Positions 41,772-54,314 of a stretch of 64,000 nt of DNA are shown piece after piece. Below the pieces are notes generated by a model, which saw only the letters and a list, made by a program, of their open reading frames with translations, did no database searches and had not been told where the DNA came from. Position 1 is the stretch's first letter. Every line of letters begins with the position of its first letter. This DNA comes from Elasticomyces elasticus (lineage: Eukaryota; Ascomycota; Dothideomycetes; Mycosphaerellales; Teratosphaeriaceae), in NCBI GenBank assembly GCA_035926095.1, contig JAVRQT010000007.1:1178001-1242000 (forward strand), given 5' to 3'. A program made the position numbers and the translations under genes.

Positions 41772-42084
41772 TTTGGAGGTGTTAATGATGGAAGACTGGG
41801 TGTGCTGGTGGTTGGTGTCGGAGGTTTTATGTTAGGTGATGATAATTAGTTGTTATGATGAAGGTGGAGGTTTACTGTTGGGTCAAAAGCTTTTGTGCCT
41901 GCGAGCTTTCTAGATCTCGGTGAATGTGAAACGCACAGGCCACCCGTAACTGCCAAGCGTTGCACATGATACTGTCGCCTGACTGGGAACTGTGCACTGT
42001 TGTGGCAAGTAGTCTCTACAGCTTTGACTCTCTATCTATGCACACCACATCAGCCATTGCAGCTAATATGTAATATGATTTAAC
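41772..42084. other. Intergenic
   Basis: A spacer of 313 bases between two minus-strand genes. No gene seen. Confidence 0.5.
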
Positions 42085-42972
42085 TCACGCCGCCGAATCC
42101 CGCTTGCCCTTGACAAACTCGTCGAACCATTGCACATGCTGCAAAAACGCCGCCTCCTTCGCAAACTTCGCCTCCCTCTTCTCCATATCCGCGCGAACCG
42201 CAAAGCCGTGCTCCACATCGCTGTACAAGCAGATCTGGTACGGAATGGTCATATCCTTCAACAACTTCTCCGTCTCATGCCTCTTCTCTTCCGGAAAGAT
42301 CGCATCCGTCTCCGCCGCCGCAATCGTAAGCGGGCCAGTCATAGCCTTGATCTCCTCGGCATCCACGAAAGACGGGTGTGCCATCGCGCCAACATCAATG
42401 CCCTTGCCCTTCGCCAGGAAGCGCGCAACGTATTTCGCGCCGAAGCAGTAGCCCACCGAGCCTAGCTTCTTTACTCCCAGGTTCTCGCGCATCTCTTTGA
42501 TGACTGCTGTGACAATCGGGTCGACTTGTCCTGTGCCGTGGCCCTTGCCTTCTGGGCCGGACTTCTGGAGCCAGGCCATGATGTCGAAGCCTTCGGGGCG
42601 GTTGAGCTTAATTGGGTCACCCTCGAAGAGATCGGGCATTACGACGAAGTAGCCGTTGGCTGCGAACTGGTCGGCGATGCTGGGCTATCGTCAATAGGCT
42701 GATAACTCGGATTTGGGACATGATTTGCGTACAGCTGGGCATTGATGAACTCATGGCCGATGACATCTGGCAGGATGAGAATGGCCTTCTCGGTCTGCTT
42801 GTCCTCGGGGTAGATCACGTAGGAGTCAACTATTGAGTGTCAGGAATGTGCATGCCAAGCTGAATAGTGTGTTGCTAAGCTTACTTCCGCCAATCTTCTT
42901 GAGTTCGCCTTTGGCCTCGCCTTCGTGCTTGACACCAATGGTGCAGCAGCGTGCGCCTGGGTTGGATGCCAT
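42085..42972 (-). CDS. Dienelactone hydrolase family protein
   Basis: Three exons on the minus strand, 42972-42885, 42829-42733 and 42679-42085, give 259 residues. The joined N-terminus reads GARCCTIGVKHEGEAKGEL, then YVIYPEDKQTEKAILILPDV and INAQLIADQFAANGYFVVMP, the usual start of this alpha/beta hydrolase family. The catalytic Cys is in GYCFGAKY (about 138), the acid in ETDAIFP and the His in VEHGFAVR, so the Cys-Asp-His triad is complete. Bacterial members open dienelactone in chloroaromatic degradation. Fungal members are mostly uncharacterised cytosolic hydrolases. Introns of 55 and 53 nt have clear GTAAGC/GTACGC donors. Confidence 0.92.
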
Positions 42973-43510
42973 TATGGATGTGCTGGAGTAATAGGATAGA
43001 TAGGTGTCGTCTTGATAGAAGGAGCAGATGTGATGTTGAAAACGATACTTAGCTCTTCCACCGAAAGTACTCATATCAACACGCCCTCGCTCTTCGGATT
43101 TACCATTGCGTCAACATGCCCCACCGAAAGCCCCTCGAGCTCCGTCGTCGGCGACCTCGCGTATTCGGCAGCTTAAGTTCGAAGGTGGTCGCAACACGAA
43201 CACTTTCCGTTGACGACCATTCTTATCCAAAGCTTGTCGAGCATGAAGACTGCAGTGGTGATGAAAAGAGGTTGGAGGAAGAGGTGTCGTCGCTGGCCAA
43301 GCCGGCGTGGTTCCGCTGAGTCAAAAATAGAAAGTGGCTGTGGTTGCATGCCAGACCTCGACCACACGCGTATCACCACCACGCGGCCTTGGACATGTAG
43401 GAAAATGCTCGCGCATTCATCACAGCGTAAGTATTCCATTGGAGACAATCTACTCTCTAACATTCCTACTCGATTGGAGCCTCCCGAGCAGAACCTGAGC
43501 CCCTCCCAAC
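42973..43510. other. Intergenic with a short ORF
   Basis: This is the divergent spacer between the hydrolase and the M50B gene. It contains a 67-codon ATG frame at 43116-43319 that could be a small gene or an upstream ORF of the protease transcript. Confidence 0.4.
43116..43319 (+). CDS. Short ORF of 67 codons, doubtful
   Basis: It opens with a basic MPHRKPLELRRRRPRVFG stretch and ends with an acidic helical segment. No family is recognised. It lies 190 bases upstream of the M50B protease start on the same strand and may be an upstream open reading frame. The only support is its ATG and composition. Confidence 0.25.
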   Translation: MPHRKPLELRRRRPRVFGSLSSKVVATRTLSVDDHSYPKLVEHEDCSGDEKRLEEEVSSLAKPAWFR

Positions 43511-44391
43511 ATGGCACCCATCACGCGCCACGAACTGGCATATCTCGCTCGAAGAGCGGTCGTGACAGTCGGACCAGCACTTATACGCCATCAAGTCGAT
43601 ACGCGCGACCTGAAAGTCAGAGGAGCTCAAGGAGTTACTCTAGGTGTGATAGCAGCCTACGTCGTAATTATCGCCATCCTATGGAATGTCCCGTACTTGC
43701 GATACGTACTATGGCCGTTCAAAGTACAAACCTCCGACTCACGGACCCTGGACAATCAATTGACGCTTTACAGATGCTAGTAATAGCCTTCCACGAATTC
43801 TCTCATGCTGCCACAGCCTGCTGCACCGGCGGCCGCGTTGAGTCTATCTCCCTCGACCCGCATGAGGGCGGTGTTACACATATGCGTGGTGGTATCTCCG
43901 CCATCACTCTTCCCGCGGGCTATCTCGGATCATCAATCATCGGAATGCTACTCACGTTCTGCGGCTTCGATATCGTGGCCAGTAAGGTCGCGAGCATAGT
44001 TCTGGGAGTTTGTTTCTTGTTCACATTATGGTGGGGTAAGAAGGACTGGTTGACCATCCTCACGATCTTGCTGGCAGTTGGACTATTGGTGGGCTTCTGG
44101 TTCATTGCTCATGCAGAGCCACTGAGATTTCTGGTGCTCTTTATTGGAGTGATGTCCAGTCTCTACAGCGTCTGGGATATCTGCGACGATCTCATCTTCC
44201 GCAAAGTCAATAGCTCGGACGCAAGTCAGTTTGCTAAACGTTACGGAGGCTCTTCGCAATGCTGGGGCGTGGTCTGGTCCATCATTTCGGTCATCTTCAT
44301 GGCTGCTGGGATTATCGCCGGCATCGCTGCTTTCCCTCAATCATCGGCGCAGCAGGAGAAGGATTCGCAGGGGTTTGCGCCGACGATGTAG
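43511..44391 (+). CDS. M50B-like integral membrane metalloprotease
   Basis: Exons 43511-43723 and 43774-44391 (50-nt intron, phase 0) give 276 residues. The HExxH zinc motif HEFSH lies at about residues 78-82, directly after the splice junction, within a hydrophobic helix (MLVIAFHEFSHAAT). At least five further membrane segments are visible, including GYLGSSIIGMLLTFCGF, WLTILTILLAVGLLVGFWF and WSIISVIFMAAGIIAGIAAF. This matches the M50B-like family of fungi and plants, thought to be intramembrane proteases or their inactive relatives. A candidate third ligand is the Asp in SVWDICDDLI. Substrate and compartment are unknown. The N-terminus has one membrane span and no presequence. Confidence 0.88.
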
Positions 44392-44882
44392 ATGAAATTC
44401 CCGAGGGAAATGGTCTGTGGCTGGTAGAGAACCCTACACGTGAGCCCAGCTGGCACTCTTCACCAGCTCTGGGTTGTTGTCAGAGAGGCCGAGGGAGGAC
44501 TTGCGTTTGCAAGCTCGAGCCGCCGAGCAAACCGACACATTATCATACGCGAGAGTGATCAAAGCTAACGCGGACGAGCGTCTCCACGTTACTGGGGTCA
44601 ACGAGGAGCATCACGGAGAAATGAGGGAGCTTGGGCAAATGGGGTGGGCACATGCTGGGCTCAAGGTCGGTCTCTCCCTCCGCTAAAATCTTATCGCGAA
44701 AGCATTAGAACCCTCTTCTTTTCACTACTGATCACTCAACGCAGGAGAGTGAGACAACCCAGCACAGAGTAACGAGTGGGACGAACTGGTATATGAGACG
44801 TGGTTCATACACGTCCGGAAGAAGGGCACTTCTACGGCATATTCCTACCTAATCTTGATACACGCCATTGGTCCTTCGGGGC
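44392..44882. other. Intergenic between convergent genes
   Basis: No gene seen. The short frames overlap without motifs. Confidence 0.5.
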
Positions 44883-45810
44883 TTACTGATTGATCTGATG
44901 GCCCCAAACTTCCTGCTCAGCCCTTGCCGAATACGTGCAAACCCGCAGGATATCCTGCATCTGGGTATCGCTCACGAACAAAATCTGCCTTGCAAGATAC
45001 CATCTCATCCCTTCCCGACAAGGCGGGCTCGTAAGACTGCCACGGTACTGAACGATTGTGAGTATAGCCGTCAGCAGATCTCTCAGACATACAACAAGAG
45101 TTTTACTAACCGTCCAGAAGTCATTAAACATCTGCACCTCGTTCAAGGCCTGGTTGACGTTGATACCATCGATACTCCGCTGGGTCGTATCATTGAACGT
45201 GGTATACTCCGGAACATTGGAGAAGAAAGTCGATGGCGCATTGCCGGGATCCACTCGGAAAGCTAGAACAACTCTCTCGTGTCCGTCGGCATCGACGTGC
45301 ACGAAGTGCATCTCCGCTTTAGACCGATCAGCCGCCACGGTGTGATCGGCTGGGGCGTGGATGTGCCAGCTCGCCAAGTAGACTGTTTCGTTGACACTGT
45401 CTTCGTCAAAAGTCATGGATGGCAAGGTAGTCCAGTCGTCCTCTGGGTGACTGAGCGCCATGGCTGGCCCGAAACCCCAGTTGTAGAAGTCGCCCGTCAC
45501 ATCGGTCGGGTAGTCAAAGTGCGGGATATGGTTGCGCGAGAGGCCTTGATCGAGTCGCAAGGGGATTGGCGACTGCTGAGTGCCTGTCTGGCATAGCTCG
45601 TACTCTGGAAGATTGTATGAGTGTCGAGTTCGGCGATCGATTAGAGCTCATACCTGGACGAAGTCTACCCCAATCGTACGATGCTTCGTATGCCCAGTCG
45701 CGCTCCTCCCGAACAATGGTCTGGTTCACGGACTGGCGCTTGGCTAGGCCAGGACATGCTGATGCTTGAGAGGCTAGGAGGCCAAGACTGATAACGGAAA
45801 GTAATGACAT
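44883..45810 (-). CDS. Secreted alpha-carbonic anhydrase
   Basis: Three exons on the minus strand, 45810-45654, 45604-45111 and 45047-44883, give 271 residues. A signal peptide of about 19 residues ends near ASQASA. The mature protein has the alpha-class motifs: QTGTQQSPI (QSPI block), the zinc site SWHIHAPADHTV followed by EMHFVHVD (three His ligands, first two near residue 125), and YRGSLTSPPCREGMRW, which is rebuilt across intron 2. These residues support an active enzyme hydrating CO2 outside the cell or in the wall. The protein ends soon after the conserved core, slightly short for the family. Introns are 49 and 63 nt. Confidence 0.92.
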
Positions 45811-46460
45811 GATGTACAGCAGGAAGGAACGGTCAAATAATGCAGTTCATCCCACTGGCGCTCGTGGGCCTTATGTACCTGAGTGAGCCTCCGAGGCTTC
45901 ATCGTCGCCAAGTATACAGGCCGCATCTCACCTTGTTATGCTTCGCTGCGCCCATGGTGCCAAGTCGTAGGCAAGTTCAGCTTGTTGATGCTTTGCGGCA
46001 ATAATGTGGCGTCTTCGAGCCCTCACAATCCCGGACGAGACCAGACCCGTAACACAGTATTTGTTCAGCCTGATCGCAAATGCGTCCTGAATGTATTGCG
46101 ACACTTCAGTCAAAGCCTTGATGCATCCGCGAGGTGTATGTCACTGCAATGCAGCCAAGTGAGAATTGTAGAAGCGCCAATAGATCTAGACGTCGCATAC
46201 CAAGACAACATGACGTGGGAAAGGTATGACGGCGGTATGAAGGCGGAAATGGTTTGTGGTAACGTGTCTCTTACGATCTATCTTCGTATGCAGTGTTCGC
46301 ACTATACAATGCACGAATGGCACAGACTCCCCCAAACAAGCCATGCTGTTTGCAGTACTCAAATCAAGGCATGGGCACCAATTCCCCGAAGAAATCCCGG
46401 AACACCTTGCATAGCGCTGTAACGATGGCAAAAGCAAAAATCAGCAATCTGGCTTCTTCA
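45811..46460. other. Intergenic between two minus-strand genes
   Basis: A 179-codon plus-strand frame at 45883-46422 spans most of this stretch but has no domain-like content and is not called. The segment should hold the carbonic anhydrase promoter and the histidine kinase 3' end. Confidence 0.45.
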
Positions 46461-49400
46461 TCAAGGTGACCCAGCCGACCTATTGCGAGGGCTCGACGGT
46501 GGCCTGATATGCAACGTCTGCTTCGGTGATCGAGCAGCTGGTGCACCGTTCGTCTTCGTCATCTCCTCTGGCTTCAACCGTATCTCTGTTGTCTCTCTCT
46601 TGGGCCTCTCGGGTATCGTCGCAGGTGGTGGGCGCGGCAGAGCATTCTCTTCCTGATCCACTTCTTGCACTACCGTAGTCACAAGCTTGTTCGCTTCCTG
46701 CTGCAAATTCGGTATAGCCTTGGCCGGTTGGTTCAGGTAACTCTCGAGCATCTGCTTCAGCATTTCGGCGCGCACAGGCTTGGCAAGATAGTTGTTCATT
46801 CCTGCTTCGAGGCATTTCTCGCGATCACCGCGGATCGCACTGGCTGTCATGGCGATGACAAGTACGTCTCTTACATTGGGGTCCTCATGTTTGCGGATTT
46901 CGCGGGTCGCATTGTATCCGTCCAGCACAGGCATCTGGACGTCCATCAAGACCAAATGAAAGGGAAGCCCATCTTTGCTGGCGCGACCGAGCGCATCGAC
47001 ACCCTGCTGCCCATCGCCGAAGGCTTCGCATTGGAAGCCAATCTTTTTCACGAAGTTTATGGCAATCTTCTGATTGATGGGGTTGTCCTCGCATATGCAA
47101 ACTTTCAACTGGTCACGTGGTATGTTGGCCAGGCTTATGTGCTTGTTGTGTGATGGTTCGTCCGCAGGAGAGTAAACGGCCATCGGGTTTGCTTCGCGGC
47201 CGTGGGATCCAAGGCCGTTGGTCTCGCCGTTCGCCCCTGCCTTGACCTTCTTGAAAGGTAGAGAGAACGACACTGTTGTGCCCACTCCCGGCTTGCTTTC
47301 GAGCCAGATACGGCCCTTCATGACATTTTCGATGATCGCTTTGCAGATCGAGAGGCCAAGTCCAGTACCGCCGTAGCTGCGTGCCGTGCTGCTGTCGGCT
47401 TGAGAGAAGGGTAGGAAGAGCTTCTTCTGCTGCTCGTCTGACACGCCAATGCCAGTGTCAGTCACTGACACAGTGACTTGCATCATGTCAGCGTCCTGCC
47501 TGTCTACCTTGGCCCGTACCGTCACGCTGCCTCGCGCTGTGAACTTATATGCATTACTCATCAGGTTCATTAATATTTGGTGAAGGCGGACCGGATCGCC
47601 CATCACAATCATATGAGGATCCAGGTCCAGCTCCTCGATGGTCTTGAGGTTCCGTTCTAGATTAGTGTAAGAAAGCGCACGGACGACCTCGCTGATGGTC
47701 TCCGTGAGGGAGAGCGGCACACTGAAGACTTGCATCTTGCCAGCCCTGCGAACATGTCAGTATTCGAAACGCAAGCAATTCGCAGATGTACGTACTCGAG
47801 CTTGGAGAAATCCAGAATGTCGTTGATCACGCTGAGCAAGGTATCGGCACAAACCCTGATCGAGTCGGCGTGCTCTTCCTGCTCTTTGTTGAGTGGCGTG
47901 CCCTTCAGCATCTCCGACATCCCAATCACACCGTTGAGCGGTGTTCTCAATTCATGAGACACGTTGGCAAGAAACATGGACTTTGCTTTTGCTGCCTCAT
48001 CTTTTAGTCGCACCATCTCCATTGCCTTCACCTCAGCAGCTTTGGCTTTCTTCTCGGAGTCTCGTGCTTGAGAGAGCGCCTGCCTTTGGACCTCGAGCAT
48101 AGATGAGTTTCTAGCAGACACCTTCTCGACTTGTTTGAACAGCAAGGCGTTCGCAATGGATATAGAGATTTGGTTGACGAGCAGCTTCAAGAGGGTGACT
48201 GTTCGCTCTGTGAAGGTGTTCGGCGGTGCTTGGCAGTAAAGACTCCCCAGTAATACATTATCGCCGTGCAGGATGGGCAGCGCAATCATAGATGCACCCT
48301 CCGGGTTCTGTTCTTGCCACCATGTTGGGACACTTGCGAAGCGTTCGTCGTCTAGCACATTGCGCAGGAAGAGCTGTTCCTTAAATCGTAGAGTGTATAG
48401 TGTGACCTGTTTAGCAACTGGATCTTCAATGCTCTCCAAAGGGATTCCAGCAGGCGGAGTCTCGACGCCGTTGGGCGTACAGATCGAGGCAACTACCCAA
48501 CCCCCAGTATCTGCCTCGACGCAGAGCCCGCAGAGTTCGGCGCCTGTTGAGTCCACGATGATCTCTGTTAGCTTAGACAACAGACGGTCGACATTGAGCT
48601 CTGATGACAGAAGTTGAGAGGACTCGAGGATGCTAGCAAGGTCGATCATATCCAACCCAACCGCCGCGAGACCACCCGACATCGCCGTTGACGACTCTTT
48701 CGTCAGCCGTGCGCCGTCAGCGGCAAGGTGTGAAGGCTCTGGCTCTAGCCATTCTTGCGTACGGTCCGCGCTCGTTTGAGGTACCGAGTGGCTAGCAATC
48801 TTCTCCAACTTATAGGAAGTATTGACGCTCTCTGATACCACGGTCTGCGTGCCGGCGTCTTGCATAGATAAGCTCCGTGTGCCGTAGAGCAAAAACTCAT
48901 ACCGTCCCGTAACATGATCAGCCTTGCCGAAAGCCCCAATGCGTCGGTAGGCAGAAATGGAGTCCAGGACCACGCCTCTTGCCGGCCTTGAAGCGCCTCG
49001 GCGGGTGAGGAAGTCAGCGTACAGCTCTTGACTGAGCGCTTCGTCCAGAGCGAAGCCATGCAGAAGAGCGTGGTTTACAGCGCGCTCGTAATGGCTCAGA
49101 CAGCTACCAAACAGCCCGTTGACTTCCGCTAACTCGGCGTCGAGCAGAGCCAGAAACGTCGCGTAGTTGACAGGGTTCGCAGTAGACACCCGCTCGATCA
49201 ACTTCCGATGGTCTTCCACCTGCTGCAGAAGCTCTGCGCGATCTCCCCTCTCTGGGTCGTCGCGAACGATGGCAAGGATCGCCAGCGCGATGTATATCCT
49301 GTCAGTGTACGCGAATCGCATGCACCAGATTGTGTCCATGGTCTTGAGCATCTCACTGCCAAGTTGAACAGTATCCTTGTAGTAACCGAATCGGTAGAGA

Positions 49401-52400
49401 GCAGCGAGCTTGTAGCTGTTGTAGATGATTGCCGGCCGATCAGGATTTGAGGACTGCGCGCGCACATGTTCAAGATAGTCCTTGCTGCTATGATGATCGT
49501 CGTTCAAGACATCGGTTGAAGTCCTCGCTTGCGTTTTGCCTTGCAGCGCACGGCAGTACTGCCTGACGCCCATCAAGAATGCGCCACCACGCATAGAGTC
49601 CGCCCAGTCTGGGAACTCCTCTCCGACGGACGCAACAAAAGCTTCAACCTCTCCAAAGTTCTCAGAGGACCATACTCGGTAAGCCGCAACAATTCCTACG
49701 TTCATGAGGTGTAAGATCTTGTCCCCTGCAGCGGAAGCCGCTTCCAGACCTCTATTAAGTGCCTCAAAGTTACCTCTCATCTCGATCTGTAGGTGGCCGA
49801 GGAAGAGCGCATGGACGGTCAGCCCACGTCCTATCGTGTAGTACTCGTCTGGGTAGGCGTCGAATATTCGAAGGGCGACTGCACCAAGTTCGATGCCAAG
49901 AGCGACGAGGTCAAATCGGTGGACTCCAATGCAAGCAAGATGAACCAGACCTAGACCGACTTGTGGGAAGACGCCTTTCTTCAGGAACAGTTCCATCATC
50001 GCCAGGGTGCCGCGGTAGAACAGTAACGAGTCGCTCCAGAAAGACGCTGAGAGCAACTCGATGAATAAAGCCCCCAGGGTCTGGAGCTCACGATCGATAC
50101 TCTGCTGCCTGAGATCGCCAAGGGTGCTGATCTTCAACTGTACCTCGGGCAAGAGCTTCTGGAAGTCGCGGTCGCAGTCGTCCCAGGTCGTGTTGGCCAC
50201 AGTCACTCCGAGCTCTTGCAATGCCTCACGTAATATCGAGAAAGCCGCCTGGCTGTTGCCTCGCTGTGCGTACATGCGACTCGCGATGATCGTAGCAGGC
50301 GCTTGGTCAGCTGGGCAGTGCCCGTGCTCGAAGATCTGGCACAGTAAGTGCTGCGCATCGTCGTACTCATTCATATACCAGTGCGCCTCCGCAGCCTTCG
50401 TCATCAGCGCCAAGGTCTCCCCATAGCTGACGTCCTCGTTCTTCTCGTCCCAAGGATCGTCTTGCAACAGATCAAGGCAACTATCAGAGTTAGCAAGTAT
50501 CCCATACAGTTCTAGAAGTGTAACGAGTGGCGAGCTTACTTGGAGAAGTACCACAAGCCAATCTTACGGGCTCCTGACTCTCTTGCCGTCTCCGCGGCCT
50601 GATACAAGAGGTCACGAAAGGGTCCCTTCAACTTGACGCGGATCTTGACTGCCTCGACTCCCTCACATACGTGCCGGGCTTGTTCGAAGAGGACTTTGTT
50701 AGGCATGGTCATAGGGTCGAATGCCTCGTGTTTCATCATCGCGCAGGCGACCACATAGTGCATCTCCGCACGGTCATAGGGGTCGCACAGTGTCTCGGCG
50801 GCGCTTACATACCGGTCATGCGAAAATTTGAACCGATCTTCTTCTTCCGTAGCCATGGTCACGTAAGACGTGATCGCAGCTTGCAAGCCGGCAACCGGAT
50901 CCAGGGTGATCGGCGGTATGAACTCCTGTGGTGAGGCATGGGAACACTCGCAGCTCATAACGCGCTTTACGAGCTGGAACGAGAAGTTGTTGCCGACAAT
51001 GGCGGCCCAAGCCAGGAGTGCCTGAGCATCGCTGGGCATCTCTTTCAACCTTCGCAGTATCAGATCGTTGGACGAAAACTTGCCAGCGTCCGGACTACTG
51101 AACTCCTGGAACAACTTGTCGACAGTGTATTCCCACTCGCTGTGCTTCCAACAGAAGTAGATGCACTTCTTCCGGTACCCAGCGTCCAGGATCTCGCGCA
51201 CGAAGAAAGGATTGCCGCCGGTCTTCTCCTGGACTACGGCTACGAGAGGCAGACAGTACTCTTTCGGCCGATGTAGTGTGTCCGCAACATACGACGCCGT
51301 CTCTTCTTCCGTAAATGAGTTCAATTGGACCCTGTGTGCCGTAGCGAGGAGTTTGCGTATTGCGGGAGTGAGTAGGTCTTCGCCACGGTAGGTCAATATT
51401 AGCACCACAGGCACTCTCGCGGTCACGATCATCTGTAGCAACTCGAGAGACTCTCCATCCGCAAACTGTAGGTCATCGAGACAGAATGAGATGAACTTCT
51501 GCACCGCGAGCAAGCGGAGGGTGTCGAGGAATATGTGCATGAACCTCGATGTCTTGTTGCTGCCACCTGAGCGTAGCCACTCTTGCGTGGCTTGCACATT
51601 GCACATCTTTCTGCCAGGTGTTATGCCGTTCGGGGCGTGTCCGTTCGTGGTGGATGACCTGCCACTAGCACTGCCAGGCATCGGCGTGTTTCCCGAAGAG
51701 CTCAGTAGCCAGTCAGGCAGCTCAAGAGACGAATGCAGCAAACCCCAGAACGGTTTGACGAACGTTCTTATGTTCTCGTGGAACGGAGTGGTGACATCGT
51801 GCTCGGAGAAGATCTGTCGGAACAGCGACGACATGACCCGTACTATGGGTTCGAACGGCGAGTTCCTGACTTGATCAAACTTTGCACTCGTGAAGTAGCC
51901 ATGTTTTCGTGCAACGGGTGCAATGCTTTGCACGAGCGAAGATTTGCCGTGGCCAGCTGCACCACAGATTGCAATGACTTCCGTCCTCCCTTTCTTCTTT
52001 AACTTCTGTGATATGCGGAGTAGTGAGCTGTTGTCGATAACGTTCAAGTTGTATCCAGAAGATGAGTGTTGGAGTGTACCAGTGTTGTACATCGAGCTGT
52101 AGTCGTCCTGCGAGGATGCCGTGTCCTGTCGTTTGAGCTCGCCGCCTTCCCGACTGGCAGTTCCCAACGACTCTGCGCTCTCCTGAGAGAGCTGCTTCGT
52201 ACGCTGGAGCTCATAGATCGCAGCTTCGGGAATCGAGTTCAGCCTCGAGTCGCGGTCTCTTTCCCGATCGCCGCCCGCAGACGAGGTGGAATCACTGAGA
52301 ATCTCGTCCATCAAAGACATCTCCGGACGATCGCCAGACACAAGTGATGAGCCAGAGCTGAGACTGTAAAGCCCCTTACGCGTGATTGGTGCAGCGCGTG

Positions 52401-53727
52401 CCGTCCGATTGGCAGCCTTCTCGATCACGGCCAAGATGCTCCTACGCTGCTCCTGGCGTCCAACGAGGTGGGACGGCAGCTTGAAGAAGCACGAGACATC
52501 TGCCGTTGCCACTTTGAACTTGCACAAAGCGTCCTCATCTCCATCGGTCAGTATTCTTCGCAGTTCTAGCAAGTCGTGCTTAACACCAGAAGTCGAGTTA
52601 TAACGATCATCCATATTCTTGTGCGTCAATTTCTGTATCACAGCCGACACCGCATCAGGGATGTCCGGTCGCAGAGAAGTGACTAGTGGTATGCGCCGAG
52701 ACAGAACATTCTGCATCACATCTAGTGGTGTCTTGCCTTCGAAGGCTGGCTGGCCTGTGAGCATGGTGTAGAACAGCACACCAAGACTGTACAAATCTGT
52801 CCTCGAGTCCGGTTCTGCAGGTAGCCGTCCAGTCTGCTCTGGCGCGATGTATTGCAGCTTGTGTTCCACTCCAAGCTCGGACATCAGGGAGGACCATCCA
52901 GCAGACGTCAGGCCATGCTCAAAGCTCCTGACACCACTGCCAAAATTGATCATCTTCACATTCCTCGTTTCCGCATTGAAGTGGAAGGCATCACCTCTGA
53001 GCTCGCCGTGTACGACTTCGTGGCCATGGTGTAGTATCTCACAGCACTCAATCGCGCCTATGGCGAATTCTAGACACGTTAACAGGGACACCTGCCGTTC
53101 GCTAGGACTGAACGGTGCATCCGGACTGCCAGAATAAGCATTCGGTCCAAAGTCTGCGATGTCCCGAAGATAGTTACGCCCCGGTGCCTCAGCCAGCATA
53201 GCGCAAAGAGATGGATCCCCGTTATGACGCGGTGGCAATCGCAAGAACCGTATGGGTCGAACGAAGTGCTTGAACTCAGGTCCATCGCCTTTGTAGAGCA
53301 CCTGCGCAAGTTTGAACTCGCGTTCGAGCCGCAGCAAGTGTACTGAAACCCGAGCCACGAGCCATGTATCCTTCTCAGGCTCATCGTCCACGCTCTCGTC
53401 GAATTCTGATCTTGTCCGCGAGCTCTTCGGCCGTGTGAAGCTTCCACTCTTCTTTCGCGAATCCGACCCTCGCCTGGGATGAGATTTCAGCACAAAGTGC
53501 CAATTATCATAGCTCGAATGAAATGGCGTAAAGTTCTCGATGAATTCATAGTCCGGCAGCTCTTCTTTCAGTCTTTCGGAAGCCCGCTTCAGGAACTGGT
53601 TCTGCGCTGTAGCTGGCGAAGGGAAAGACAGGTGTCGCCTGAACTCAAGCTGATCGTTGTCTGGGGGCCGAGGGGTTCTGCTGTTAGCCATCGTCCCAAC
53701 CTTCCGATCAGCATTCATACCCTCCAT
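46461..53727 (-). CDS. Group X hybrid histidine kinase (pseudokinase-AAA-GAF-HK-REC)
   Basis: Three exons on the minus strand, 53727-50540, 50480-47796 and 47745-46461, give 2385 residues. An N-terminal Ser/Thr-kinase-like domain (about 60-420) has HGELRGDAF where HRD is usual and INFGSG where DFG is usual, yet keeps YIAPEQTGR. Near residue 590 CGAAGHGKSSL is a Walker A motif of a STAND/AAA-type ATPase. A helical TPR-like region follows. A GAF domain lies at about 1680-1850, then the H-box FLANVSHELRTPLNG (about 1903), N-box SNAYKFT, G-box DTGIGVS and a receiver domain with VLMDVQMP (phospho-Asp about 2225) and the conserved Lys in YLAKP. This is the group X layout of S. pombe Mak2/Mak3 and C. 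albicans Chk1, linked to oxidative stress sensing. Three in-frame ATGs lie close together at the start. Confidence 0.94.
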
Positions 53728-54314
53728 CTTGCTTCAGCCGTACCCGTACGGCCTGCTATCTGTGGTGTTCAAACATGCAGGTACGCGTTACAGCAGCCAG
53801 TTCCAGCGAGTTCGGATTGATGTTTCAAGCGTGGTCAACAGCTTGTTTGATGCGGACGGCGCGGAGTACGTTTACGTGTAGTGATATGCTCGGAGCTAGT
53901 CCGCGTTGTTTCTGATGACCCAGCACCCTTCCAAGCCCGCGGGAAGTAGTCTTCGTATCGTTCCAGCTGGGTGATGGTCTGTTTGTGGCCCCTCGCACCC
54001 GACGGCGAAACAGATACTGCACCGCTTCGCTTAAGGATCTTTGTCAGGCATGTGAATGACTTAGCTAAACACACGGAAAGCTCGGACGCAGATCTTCCCC
54101 ATACTTTCGGTTCCTTCCCGTTGTCGTCGACGTCGTGGCTGTGGAGCAGGTGTTCGCGTCGTGTGAAGCTTGAACATTGTCGGGAGCTACGCAAGGGCGT
54201 CGAAAACAGAGAAGGATCGAGTCACTGGAACAAACTCGACACTGCAGTTACCGTTTGATCGGTACAGCATGACGTTGTCGACATTCACAAGACCGAAGTG
54301 AACCGGCGAATGCC
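53728..54314. promoter_or_regulatory. Divergent promoter region, histidine kinase and ankyrin-DIL gene
   Basis: 587 bases separate the two outward-reading start codons. No gene is seen inside, so the segment probably holds both promoters. Confidence 0.45.

Noticed and set aside
43210..43773. Long upstream part of the M50B exon 2 frame
   Set aside because: It reads Arg/Ser-rich shadow sequence. The spliced exon 43511-43723 gives a membrane helix and joins in frame to HEFSH.
45883..46422. 179-codon plus-strand frame between carbonic anhydrase and histidine kinase
   Set aside because: No motif, Cys/Ser/Arg-rich composition and no splice or start support. Likely chance.
39317..46460. Secondary-metabolite or degradation cluster around the hydrolase, cupin and carbonic anhydrase genes
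   Set aside because: No backbone synthase, P450 or shared regulator is present, and the genes are of unrelated housekeeping or secreted types.
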